DNA of 64,000 nucleotides from Bacteroidales bacterium (GTDB lineage Bacteria > Bacteroidota > Bacteroidia > Bacteroidales > ML635J-15): contig JAGOLH010000008.1 of assembly GCA_017994175.1 (NCBI GenBank), positions 1 through 64,000 of the forward strand, read 5' to 3'. How positions within the stretch are numbered: position 1 is the first letter of the stretch; every line of letters starts with the position of its first letter. Made by a program: the position numbers and the translations under genes. The notes below the pieces were generated by a model, which was not told where the DNA came from, searched no databases, and saw nothing but the letters and a program-made list of their open reading frames with translations. This document shows positions 33,923 to 42,727 of this stretch, one piece after another.

Positions 33923-35593
33923 TTGAAAGTCATACGTAATATAATTCTTACTGCCGTCGCCTTTGTGTCTATCATATCCTGTGCCAAAATGGGCGCGCTG
34001 AGCGGCGGACCCGAAGACAAAGAGCCTCCGGTTGCAGTATTTGCCGATCCACCGAATGCTTCGGTAAATTTTGCAGCAACACAGGTTAAAATCAGGTTCA
34101 ACGAGTATATTATTTTAAAAAATGTACAGCAGGCATTAATTATTTCACCCCCCATCGACCCCAAACCTGAAGTATTGGTTTCGGGGAAAAACCTGATAAT
34201 CAATATTGAACCCGGAGCATTGCGGGAGAACACAACCTATAATCTTAACTTTGGTGATGCGGTTGCCGATAATAACGAAGGAAATCCCCTGAAAGGTTTT
34301 ACCTATTCTTTCAGCACAGGTAATCTGATTGATTCATTAATGGTGTCGGGAACACTGGTTGATGCGTTGACGTTGAAACCGATTGAAGGTGCTTCCGTTG
34401 TACTTTACAAAGAAGGGAACGACAGTCTATTTTTCACCACCATTCCCCAGTATCTCTCGGTTACCGATGCGAACGGAAAATTCTCGCTTCAATATCTTGC
34501 CGAAGCAAACTACCTGATTTATGCCATAAGCGATGCCAACTACAATTATTATTTCGATCAGCCATCGGAACCCATTGCTTTCACCGATGCAATAATTTAT
34601 CCCACAGTATCGCTTGCAACTGTTCCCGGCGACACGGCAAAGCAGCAGCCGGTATATGCTCCGGCAAATGTATTGCTAAAGATGTTTACCGAAGATTATC
34701 AGAAGCAATACATTAAATCGGCAGAAAGAAAAGAACCCGGTAAGGTTCAGATCATTTTCAATATGCCAAACCGTACGATACCCGAAATTTCTTTGCCCGA
34801 TGACGTGGAATTCCTGATTTCTACTTCGGCAACTAACGATACACTTACCCTATGGTTAACCTATGAAAACATGTCCCTGCATGATAGCCTGAATATATAT
34901 TGCTCCTACTACGATAAAACCACCGATGGAGTTCTTGTTTACGATACAATACGCATTACCAAGCCCTTGAAAAATGAAAATTCATTGCTACAGTTTTCCG
35001 GATCCAGGCATAAGGAGCTGTATTCCGATTATCTGTTGAACTTTTCGCATCCGATAGTTTCGTTCGATTCCTCAAAAATAGTATTACAGAACGTAGAATC
35101 ACCTGAAAAACGAATTGACTTTACAATAGCATCAGCCATTAAACCGGAGCAAATGCTGTTAAAAGCAAACCTTGCCGAAGGAGAAGAATATGTGCTGCAT
35201 TGTGACGAAGGAGCATTCTCCGATTGTTATGGTGGCAGCACGAAATCCGATTCAATTCGTTTCACCGTAAAAACCGAAGCCGATTATGGCAGCCTGATCA
35301 TTAGTATTCCCACCGCCCCTGAAACATGCTTTGCTGAATTGCTGGTTCAAAACAAAGTAAAATATTCTGTGCGTATTGCCGACAACAGGCTGGCTTTCAT
35401 GAACATTTCTCCCGGGAAATACACCATCAGAATTATTACGGACAGTAATTCAAACGGAGTCTGGGATACCGGCAATCTGCTACTGAACCGGCAGCCAGAA
35501 GCTGTGTATTACTACAACAGCGAATATGAGGTGCGAAGCAAGTGGCAACATGAACTGGAATGGCAGCAGAAATTTAACGAACAGGGGCAATGA
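33923..35593 (+). CDS. Ig-like domain lipoprotein
   Basis: The 556-residue protein starts at TTG 33923 (no ATG nearby gives a signal peptide). The lipoprotein signal ends in SIISC with Cys at about residue 20. Next is an SbsA-type Ig-like domain (about 34-130: EPPVAVFADPPNASVNF, VKIRFNEYI, NTTYNLNFGDAVADNNEGNPL), then a carboxypeptidase-regulatory-like segment (VSGTLVDALTLKPIEGASVVLYKE, about 140-210), and further beta-rich regions. It is probably anchored in the outer or inner membrane facing the periplasm. The stop overlaps the next gene by four bases. Neighbours suggest an envelope or glycan role, but no function is known. Confidence 0.8.
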   Translation: MKVIRNIILTAVAFVSIISCAKMGALSGGPEDKEPPVAVFADPPNASVNFAATQVKIRFNEYIILKNVQQALIISPPIDPKPEVLVSGKNLIINIEPGALRENTTYNLNFGDAVADNNEGNPLKGFTYSFSTGNLIDSLMVSGTLVDALTLKPIEGASVVLYKEGNDSLFFTTIPQYLSVTDANGKFSLQYLAEANYLIYAISDANYNYYFDQPSEPIAFTDAIIYPTVSLATVPGDTAKQQPVYAPANVLLKMFTEDYQKQYIKSAERKEPGKVQIIFNMPNRTIPEISLPDDVEFLISTSATNDTLTLWLTYENMSLHDSLNIYCSYYDKTTDGVLVYDTIRITKPLKNENSLLQFSGSRHKELYSDYLLNFSHPIVSFDSSKIVLQNVESPEKRIDFTIASAIKPEQMLLKANLAEGEEYVLHCDEGAFSDCYGGSTKSDSIRFTVKTEADYGSLIISIPTAPETCFAELLVQNKVKYSVRIADNRLAFMNISPGKYTIRIITDSNSNGVWDTGNLLLNRQPEAVYYYNSEYEVRSKWQHELEWQQKFNEQGQ

Positions 35594-36903
35594 AAAAAGT
35601 TCTGATCATCAGCTACTATTGGCCCCCGGCAGGCGGTATCGGAGTGCACCGATGTCTGAAATTTGCCAAATATCTTCCGCTGTTTGGTTGGGAGCCCGTT
35701 GTGTATGCTCCATCGAATGCACGGTATGAATACACCGACACAACTAATTTCAGGCATATAAACGCTGATCTTACAGTAATTAAAGCCCCTATTGTTGAAC
35801 CATTCGGTGCATTTCGTTTTTTAAGCGGACGAAAAAAAGCTGAAACAACAAACCCTGTGTATGTGCGCGATCGAAAGCGGAGCCTGGTCGATAAGGCAGG
35901 AATATGGATACGGGGTAATTTATTTGTTCCCGATGCACGCATGCTTTGGATACGCCCCTCCGTGAAACGACTAAAAAAATACTGTCGCGAAAATCAGATC
36001 GATGCATTGCTTACCGACGGTCCGCCTCACACCAATACGGTGATTGCACTTAGGCTTTCGCAGACTCTTGGAATTCCGTGGCTTGCCGATTTTCAGGATC
36101 CCTGGACACAGGTCGATTATTATAGCATGCTCTATATTGGCAAGTGTGCTGACCGCAAATACCATCGCTTAGAGCAGGAAAGCTTTGCCACAGCAAAAAA
36201 AATCACCATTGCCAGCCCTACCTGGGCACGCGAGCTCGAAAGTATCGGGGCAAAACAAGTTGATCCAATTTTCTGGGGTTACGACGATGACGATTTCCCT
36301 GAGGCACTGCCTCCGTACAGCGAATATTTCAGCATTGTTCACGCCGGACAACTGGGATACGACCGATTTCCTGCAACTTTTCTGAAAGTACTGGCAGACT
36401 TATGTAACGAAAACCCACAGTTCCGTGATAAAATGCGTCTCGAACTTGCCGGAACGGTAGATTACAGCATTGCACAACGCATAGGGGAGCTTGGACTCAA
36501 CAGCAACTACAAGCCATTGGGTAAAATGAGCTTCCCTGATGCGGTAAAACTTACCCTGAGTGCTCATTTACTCTTGCTTCCGCTCAACATAGCCGACAAT
36601 GCCAAAGGAAGGATTCCCGGAAAACTTTTCGAAAACATCAAGGCCAGGCGCCCGATACTTTGCCTTGGTCCGTCAGGTAGCGACAGCGGAAACATTATTG
36701 CAGAAACCCTGTCGGGCGAAAGCTTTGAATATGATAACGAAGAAGGTATCCGTAACTACATTATCCGAATTTTCGAGAAATATCAGAACAACTGCAATGT
36801 GCTTCCACCATACGATATAACAGCGTATTCGGTGAAAAATCAGGTAAAGCGCCTTGCCACATATCTCGACCAAATCAGTAACAGTAACATTACAAAACCA
36901 TGA
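35590..36903 (+). CDS. Glycosyltransferase family 4-like
   Basis: The 437-residue protein has a GT-B fold: the N-terminal KKVLIISYYWPPAGGIGVHRCLKFAKYLP is typical of family 4 members that begin with PPxxGG, followed by DFQDPWTQ and FSIVHAGQLGYDR in the second half, and the C-terminal half ends with KLFENIKARRPILCLGPSG. It transfers an activated sugar to a lipid or glycan acceptor; the sugar is unknown. The ATG overlaps the upstream stop as ATGA, and the next gene overlaps in the same way, so translation is likely coupled across the run. Confidence 0.85.
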   Translation: MKKVLIISYYWPPAGGIGVHRCLKFAKYLPLFGWEPVVYAPSNARYEYTDTTNFRHINADLTVIKAPIVEPFGAFRFLSGRKKAETTNPVYVRDRKRSLVDKAGIWIRGNLFVPDARMLWIRPSVKRLKKYCRENQIDALLTDGPPHTNTVIALRLSQTLGIPWLADFQDPWTQVDYYSMLYIGKCADRKYHRLEQESFATAKKITIASPTWARELESIGAKQVDPIFWGYDDDDFPEALPPYSEYFSIVHAGQLGYDRFPATFLKVLADLCNENPQFRDKMRLELAGTVDYSIAQRIGELGLNSNYKPLGKMSFPDAVKLTLSAHLLLLPLNIADNAKGRIPGKLFENIKARRPILCLGPSGSDSGNIIAETLSGESFEYDNEEGIRNYIIRIFEKYQNNCNVLPPYDITAYSVKNQVKRLATYLDQISNSNITKP

Positions 36904-38345
36904 AATCGTACCGCCCCGCATTTGCTATTGTCACCGTATTATTTTTTATGTGGGGCTTCATTACCTGCATGAACGATATTCTCATTCCATTTGTTAAAGC
37001 AGTGTTCGAGCTTACCCGCGCTCAAAGCATGTTGATTCAGATGGCATTTTTCAGTGCTTATTTTTTCGGTTCGCTGATTTACTTCATAATATCAACTACG
37101 ACCGGAGATCCCATACAGAAAATCGGTTATAAAAACGGCATAGTTGCAGGGCTAATAATATCGGCAATTGGTACGGGGATGCTATATCCTGCTGCAGGGC
37201 TGAGGGTTTACGGATTGTTTCTTGCAGCACTTTTTATTTTGGGGTTGGGGTTTACATTACTACAGATTGCAGCAAACCCGTATGTTGCCATTCTGGGTGA
37301 AGAAAAAACCGCTTCGGGCAGGCTTAACCTGTCGCAGGGGTTCAATTCCTTCGGTACCACCATAGCTCCGATCATCGGTGGATATCTGGTGTTTCATCTG
37401 TTTTCGGGGAAAGGGCTTTCGCTACTCAATGCACAGGGAAACCCAATAACACTTGCCGATGGCAGCACAGTTTCGGCAATGGGAGTGCAGATACCTTACC
37501 TGATTTTTACATTCCTGTTTGTTGTGCTTGCATTGGTCTTTATTTTTATTAAACTCCCTCAATTCTCCGACGAAACCCATGTTGAAAGAGGGCTTGGAGC
37601 ATTGCGCTACCGGCACCTTTTATTCGGGATGTTTGCAATTTTCTTTTATGTGGGAGGCGAAGTGAGCATAGGAAGCATCATGATTAATTACCTTCACGAA
37701 CTGAAAGGCTTTGCCGAGATGGATGCGAAATCATATCTGGCATTGTACTGGGGCGGACTAATGATTGGGCGGTTTATCGGTGCTTATGCCTTTGGACAAC
37801 AAAAAATATCGGCAATCACTTTCCTTGGTATGTTGGGCATTTCGATCCTGGGGTTCGGAGTGATATACACAGCAATTTATCTTGAAGGTGGCAAAAGCCT
37901 GCACCTTTTCCTTCCGTATATTGCCTATCTGGCTCTCAACATTCTTGCGTTTTATTTCGGACGAACCAGACCAGGACTTACCCTCAGCATTTTCGCCGGT
38001 ATAGCTCTTTTATTGATAGGAACCAGTATGTTTACCCATACCGATCTGGCAATGTGGAGCATTTTGGGCATCGGGCTGTTTAATTCAATAATGTGGTCAA
38101 ATATTTTTACACTAGCCATTAAAGGATTAGGTAAATATACCAGTCAGGGCTCTTCGCTTCTGGTAATGATGATTTTGGGAGGTGCGCTTCTGCCTTTTAT
38201 AACCGGGCATGTTGCTGATATACTGGGAGGATATCAGAAAGCCTTGTTCGTTCCAGCCATTTCGTACCTCTACCTGATGTGGTACGGATTAAAAGGGAGT
38301 AAGCAAAAAAACACAATACAGGATCAGAGCAAGTATTCTGCGTGA
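36900..38345 (+). CDS. Sugar MFS transporter, FucP/GlcP family
   Basis: The 481-residue protein has twelve predicted transmembrane helices and FucP-type motifs: FFMWGFITCMNDILIPFVK (helix 1), LLQIAANPYVAILG (helix 4), SGRLNLSQGFNSFGTTIAPIIGG (helix 5 region) and FYVGGEVSIGSIMINYL. The family imports sugars such as fucose, glucose or galactose with protons. An extension of about 30 residues after helix 5 (NAQGNPITLADGSTVSAMG) is common in Bacteroidota members. It overlaps both neighbours by four bases. Confidence 0.9.
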   Translation: MKSYRPAFAIVTVLFFMWGFITCMNDILIPFVKAVFELTRAQSMLIQMAFFSAYFFGSLIYFIISTTTGDPIQKIGYKNGIVAGLIISAIGTGMLYPAAGLRVYGLFLAALFILGLGFTLLQIAANPYVAILGEEKTASGRLNLSQGFNSFGTTIAPIIGGYLVFHLFSGKGLSLLNAQGNPITLADGSTVSAMGVQIPYLIFTFLFVVLALVFIFIKLPQFSDETHVERGLGALRYRHLLFGMFAIFFYVGGEVSIGSIMINYLHELKGFAEMDAKSYLALYWGGLMIGRFIGAYAFGQQKISAITFLGMLGISILGFGVIYTAIYLEGGKSLHLFLPYIAYLALNILAFYFGRTRPGLTLSIFAGIALLLIGTSMFTHTDLAMWSILGIGLFNSIMWSNIFTLAIKGLGKYTSQGSSLLVMMILGGALLPFITGHVADILGGYQKALFVPAISYLYLMWYGLKGSKQKNTIQDQSKYSA

Positions 38346-38998
38346 ACAGCAAAAGACACATAGCGAGAATACTATTTATAAGTATATCTTTCATACTACT
38401 GCACTACAGTGCTTTTCCACAAATGCTCTATTTACATTACAGCGATAGTGTTAAGCAGGTTTGCGGCGATTCGGTTCTCAGTAATTATCTGGTAGATGAA
38501 AAACTTCGCGAATACGCAAGTAATCTAGACAGTGTTTCTTTTTTTATTATTGATGAAAACGAATGCTTTATCACATCGGTAAAGGGGATTCCGCTCTGTA
38601 CGTCATGCGGTATTGCTGCAAACAGGGTAATGCAGACAGCCTATCGGCTGGCCTTCATCGAGAACTTCATTATTCAGGGATCCTGCTGGGACTTTGTCAA
38701 CGCTGTTTTTACAGGTATTACTTCAGATTCAATTCAGAAAAAAGATATTTATTCCGAAAAAAAAGCAGGCCCTTATACCACTGTAGATGAGTTGCAACCC
38801 GGTGATTGGGTGTATCATGTCAATTATGAGTATAACCGTATTGAACACAGTGCTATTTTTATAGGTTGGACCGATTACGAAAAAGGATTGGCCATTGTGC
38901 TCGACTATGTGGGATTGAACAGACGACAACCGGCAAAATTCGGTGTACATAACCTGAATTCGGTGTACGCTATTTTTAGGATGGAAAAAGTTGATTAG
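38342..38998 (+). CDS. Secreted NlpC/P60-like protein, putative amidase fold
   Basis: The 218-residue protein starts with a GTG that overlaps the upstream stop (GTGA). It has a signal peptide (about 1-27). Two motifs fit the papain-like NlpC/P60/CHAP fold: GSCWDFVNAVF (Cys about 117) and LQPGDWVYHVNY...EHSAIFIGW (His about 172). The family cleaves cell-wall peptides or amide bonds in the envelope. The match is motif-level only; no subfamily can be named. Cysteines elsewhere (C40, C82, C85) may form disulfides or bind metal. Confidence 0.6.
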   Translation: MNSKRHIARILFISISFILLHYSAFPQMLYLHYSDSVKQVCGDSVLSNYLVDEKLREYASNLDSVSFFIIDENECFITSVKGIPLCTSCGIAANRVMQTAYRLAFIENFIIQGSCWDFVNAVFTGITSDSIQKKDIYSEKKAGPYTTVDELQPGDWVYHVNYEYNRIEHSAIFIGWTDYEKGLAIVLDYVGLNRRQPAKFGVHNLNSVYAIFRMEKVD

Positions 38999-39010
38999 TT
39001 TTTATTGAAT

Positions 39011-40621
39011 ATGTTGAAATATAAGGGAATAGTTTCCATGTGCCTCGTCTTTTTTGCGGTAATTTCCTGCAACTGGGGCATGGATAAGATTAAATCGATC
39101 AAAGGAACCAATAAAGCGGATACTTCCGGTAACGATAGCCTGATTCCAGAGTTTATCCCTGATTCAAGTTTGAATTTTAACTTCTGGGCGGAAGTAACCG
39201 GAACTGGTGATACAGTCATTGCCGATTCATTGTTTACAGGGTTCTATTCGGATTATTCCGATGATACCGTCAGCATTTTTTGTTTCAGGGGAAGTTCCCG
39301 CCGTAATGCCCCATCGAGGGGATCGGTAACGGGAAAACCCACCGGATTAGAGTTTGCATGGGCTTTTACAACAGAATCCGACACTACCAAAACCAAATAT
39401 GGTGTATGGGGCGGAGGAGCAGGGTGGACTGGGCAGCCTCTGTTGATATGCTGGACAAATGAACAAAAGCAAAAACTGGGAATAACAGACCCTAAATTTT
39501 TGACAGACGGCAACGCATTCGAAATCATCATTGGATCGCTGTGCGGAAATATTTACTTCTTAAATGCATCAACCGGCAAGCTTACCCGTGAACACCTTTC
39601 CATAGGAAGTCCCATTAAAGGTACTGTTTCGGTGGATCCAAGAAAAAACGGATTACTATATGTGGGGCAGGGAATACAAACCGGTGAACGATTTGGTGCA
39701 TACGTTTTTGATATGTTCGGCAGAAAAGAAATCTATCACATTTCGGGCAATGACAAATACTCTTTCCGCGACTGGGGAGCCTTCGACAGTAATCCATTAA
39801 TCGACAAAGAGAGCGGAACGGTTTTCTGGCCAGCTGAGAATGGAGTAATTTATCGTTTTGTTGCTGATAGTTCTAAGCAAATAAAACAACTCACAAGGCT
39901 TCGCTATCGCCACGACCGAATGTTCAGGCAGGGCATTGAGTCGAGCATTGCTGTTATCGGTAACTACGGTTTTTTTGCCGATAACAGCGGAACGTTGCTT
40001 TGCCTGAACTTAACTACAATGAAACCTGTATGGAATATCGACAATTTCGACGACACCGACGCTAGCCTGTTGGTTGACGAAGAGAGTCCGGGGCAATATT
40101 ATCTGTACACCGGCCATGAAATCGATAAACTTGCTCCGTTGAGCGCCTCGTATTTCAGAAAAATCGATGCTAAAACCGGGAAAGAAATATGGCGAATCAG
40201 CAGGAACTGCCACGGAGATGACCTCAACGGACAAGTGAACAGCGGCGGATTGCTTTCGAGTCCTGCACTGGGAAAACACAAGGGAAGCAATATGATATAT
40301 TGCCTGTATTCAAGAACTGATTCGCTGAATCGTTCGGAGTTGGTTGCCGTGAATAAAATAACGGGGCAGGAAGTTTTCTCGGTGCAATTAGATAACTACT
40401 CATGGTCGTCGCCGGTTGATTTCTATGATACCGAAGGCAATATTTATCTGTTTTTTGCCGACGTTAAGGGAAAAATCTATATTATCGACGGACTTACGGG
40501 AGAACTGTTGGTAAGCAAAACCACCCAATTCTCATTTGAAGCATCCCCTGTAATTTTAAACAACAATATCTATATTGCCTCCCGCGGAAAAAGCATTTTG
40601 TGCTTTACCATGAAATTTTGA
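39011..40621 (+). CDS. PQQ-like beta-propeller lipoprotein
   Basis: From the ATG at 39011 (TTG at 39005 is an alternative) the protein is 536 residues. A lipoprotein signal ends AVISC, Cys about residue 20. After a polar linker the body is a propeller: WGGGAGWTGQPLL, GNIYFLNASTGKL, KNGLLYVGQG, SGTLLCLNLTTMKPVW, RKIDAKTGKEIW, GKIYIIDGLTGELL. These blades resemble the PQQ-binding propellers of dehydrogenases and BamB, but the PQQ ligands are not visible, so a scaffold or binding role is inferred. It starts 12 bases after the NlpC-like gene. Confidence 0.82.
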   Translation: MLKYKGIVSMCLVFFAVISCNWGMDKIKSIKGTNKADTSGNDSLIPEFIPDSSLNFNFWAEVTGTGDTVIADSLFTGFYSDYSDDTVSIFCFRGSSRRNAPSRGSVTGKPTGLEFAWAFTTESDTTKTKYGVWGGGAGWTGQPLLICWTNEQKQKLGITDPKFLTDGNAFEIIIGSLCGNIYFLNASTGKLTREHLSIGSPIKGTVSVDPRKNGLLYVGQGIQTGERFGAYVFDMFGRKEIYHISGNDKYSFRDWGAFDSNPLIDKESGTVFWPAENGVIYRFVADSSKQIKQLTRLRYRHDRMFRQGIESSIAVIGNYGFFADNSGTLLCLNLTTMKPVWNIDNFDDTDASLLVDEESPGQYYLYTGHEIDKLAPLSASYFRKIDAKTGKEIWRISRNCHGDDLNGQVNSGGLLSSPALGKHKGSNMIYCLYSRTDSLNRSELVAVNKITGQEVFSVQLDNYSWSSPVDFYDTEGNIYLFFADVKGKIYIIDGLTGELLVSKTTQFSFEASPVILNNNIYIASRGKSILCFTMKF

Positions 40622-40730
40622 AACAGTTTAATAAGGCTGATTTTAAGTACAACCCCATCACCTCAACATTTTTAGCAGCAAAACTTAATCGTATATATGA
40701 ATCTCTTATTCACATTACAATTATTTTCAA

Positions 40731-40738
40731 TACTTTTG
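40731..40738 (+). promoter_or_regulatory. Putative -7 element for the LtaS-like gene
   Basis: TACTTTTG matches TAnnTTTG and ends 22 bases before the ATG at 40761. The region about 20 bases upstream is T-rich without a clean TTTG. The 139-base gap holds nothing else that I can support. Confidence 0.4.
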
Positions 40739-40760
40739 AATTGCTAACTTCAGTTTTACA

Positions 40761-42620
40761 ATGCGTTTTCGCGGACTCGCATATTTACCCGCAATCTTGT
40801 TCTGGTGGCTGATATGCTTTCAGCTCTACCGACTGGTGTTCTTTTTAATCATCACTTCTTGCTCGGGAAATTTTGCGGAAGGCATTTACCATGGATTTGT
40901 CACCGACCTAGCAGCAGCGGCATATCTAATGGTTTTACCCGTAACTCTGTGGTTTATTGCAAATTTTTTCAGGACACAAAGCAAGGGCTTTATCAAAATT
41001 ATTCTTATCTCTCAAATTGTTCTGGCTGTATTTGTAGCTTTTATCGAAGTTGTAAGCCTGCCCTTATACCCCGAATGGGGAACAACATTCAATCTTCGTG
41101 CGCTGGTAAGTGCCGAATCGCCGGGGGAAGCCTTTACCACTTTTGTCGATTTTTTAAACTGGAAATGGCTTCTACTTTTTGCTGCTGAAGTGGGTGTGGC
41201 AATTACCGGCTTTTATTTTATACAGCGTTATTTTTATCACCCATTGGCAAACAAAACTTTAAGAATTATTCTTCCAATTATAATTGCAATATTAATAACA
41301 GTAGGCATTCGTGGGGGCATCGGGGAAAAACACATCACCGTAAGCAGCGTTTTCTATACCCACCATCAATCGGATAACTATTTGGCTGTGAATAAAACGT
41401 TTTATTTTATTTCGACAGTCAAGCAGAAAAAACACCTGGATATCATTACAATAGATATTCAGAAAGAGCGGTTGAATGCTACCTATGCAAAGTTGTATGT
41501 TGAAGGGCAAGCATCTGATTCGCTCAAGTTGTTTGCCACCAACCGCCCCAACATTGTGCTAATCGTACTCGAAGGCTGTCCCGCCGAAGTATTTGCACCA
41601 CTTGGTGGAATGCCGGGTATTGCTCCCTGTTTCGAAAAACTTTGTTCCGAAGGGCTGCTTTTTACACAGTTTTTTGCATCGGGGTTTCGTACCGACCAGG
41701 GGTTGTTGAGTATTTTAAGCGGACTGCCTGCGCTTCCGTATTTGAATATAATGACCGATCCCAAAATTTCTGAAGCACTACCATCGCTGATACAGGTATT
41801 GGGAGAGAAAGGTTATAATACGGCCTTTATTTATGGCGGGGATGCCAGCTTCTCAAAAATTAGTGATTATATGAAAAGCAACAACACTGCCACAATCATC
41901 GACAAGGCTTCGTTCAACAAACATCAATGCCGGATTGAGTGGGGTGCTCCCGATGACGAGTTGTTTATTATGGCCGGGCAACAAATAAAAAAATATAGCG
42001 AACCGTTTTTTGCATGTATTCTTACGCAAAGCACCCATACTCCATTCGAAATAGAAGGCCAGCACAAATTCCCAGGTGAAAATATCCCGGAAAAGTATAA
42101 AAGCAGTGTGTATTTTACCGACTCATGCATTGGCTCTTTTATTGAAAGAAGCAGGCAAACATCATGGTTCAACAACACCATATTTATCATCACAGCCGAT
42201 CACGGGAGTTTATATCTTGGAACTCATGACTTCAACGATCATGAACGTTTCAGGATTCCGTTGCTGATTTTTGGGACTCCCCTTGCCGAGCAATATAGGG
42301 GAAAAACTATTTCACGGGTTGGAGCAAGCTTCGATATTCCGGCCACATTACTGGCACAACTTAATATCGAAAACCGCGATTTTCATTTCAGCAAAAATCT
42401 TTTCAATGATAGAATGTATGATCATGCTTATTGGGCAACCGATCAAATAATGGGTTGGATTACTGATAACAAAAAAGTTGTTTTCAATTTTTCGAATAGC
42501 GACATTTACAGTACCGAAGGTGATACCGTTCATAATGCCGAGAGCGTAAAGGATGCAATCAGGTTTTACAAAATGGTGGCAGAATATACCTTGCTCAAGA
42601 AAAATCCATCAGTGCGTTGA
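40761..42620 (+). CDS. LTA synthase/OpgB-like membrane phosphatase-fold enzyme
   Basis: The 619-residue protein has five N-terminal transmembrane helices (about 5-30, 45-68, 78-98, 130-152, 165-185) and a C-terminal extracytoplasmic alkaline-phosphatase-superfamily domain. Catalytic features are a metal Glu (VLEG, about 273), nucleophile Thr 311 (FRTDQGLLSIL), and ITADHG with Asp 480 and His 481. The family transfers glycerol phosphate, phosphoethanolamine or similar head groups outside the inner membrane. In a Gram-negative a role in lipid A, glycan or membrane-derived head-group decoration is more likely than lipoteichoic acid synthesis. It stands alone between the PQQ gene and the ROK gene. 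Confidence 0.85.
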   Translation: MRFRGLAYLPAILFWWLICFQLYRLVFFLIITSCSGNFAEGIYHGFVTDLAAAAYLMVLPVTLWFIANFFRTQSKGFIKIILISQIVLAVFVAFIEVVSLPLYPEWGTTFNLRALVSAESPGEAFTTFVDFLNWKWLLLFAAEVGVAITGFYFIQRYFYHPLANKTLRIILPIIIAILITVGIRGGIGEKHITVSSVFYTHHQSDNYLAVNKTFYFISTVKQKKHLDIITIDIQKERLNATYAKLYVEGQASDSLKLFATNRPNIVLIVLEGCPAEVFAPLGGMPGIAPCFEKLCSEGLLFTQFFASGFRTDQGLLSILSGLPALPYLNIMTDPKISEALPSLIQVLGEKGYNTAFIYGGDASFSKISDYMKSNNTATIIDKASFNKHQCRIEWGAPDDELFIMAGQQIKKYSEPFFACILTQSTHTPFEIEGQHKFPGENIPEKYKSSVYFTDSCIGSFIERSRQTSWFNNTIFIITADHGSLYLGTHDFNDHERFRIPLLIFGTPLAEQYRGKTISRVGASFDIPATLLAQLNIENRDFHFSKNLFNDRMYDHAYWATDQIMGWITDNKKVVFNFSNSDIYSTEGDTVHNAESVKDAIRFYKMVAEYTLLKKNPSVR

Positions 42621-42676
42621 ACAAAAAGGCCATTCAATCTGTTCACACCTCGCCATATAGTAAAAGTGAAACATAT

Positions 42677-42708
42677 TTTGAGAAAAGTTGTTTCATTCAT
42701 TACTTTTG
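42677..42708 (+). promoter_or_regulatory. Bacteroidota-type promoter for ROK kinase
   Basis: TTTG at 42677-42680 and TACTTTTG at 42701-42708 are 20 bases apart, matching the -33/-7 consensus. The site lies 19 bases before the ATG at 42728, and inside the longer open frame from 42617, so it argues for the downstream start. Confidence 0.8.
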
Positions 42709-42727
42709 TTACAAAAATTGTGGATTC

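Noticed and set aside
40622-40760. Small ORF at 40600-40812
   Set aside because: It overlaps the end of the PQQ gene and the start of the LtaS-like gene in another frame and has no domain or start signal; the region is a normal promoter gap.
42617-42727. N-terminal extension of the ROK kinase from 42617
   Set aside because: The extra 37 codons contain a good -33/-7 promoter and are not part of the ROK domain; the ATG at 42728 gives the normal family start.
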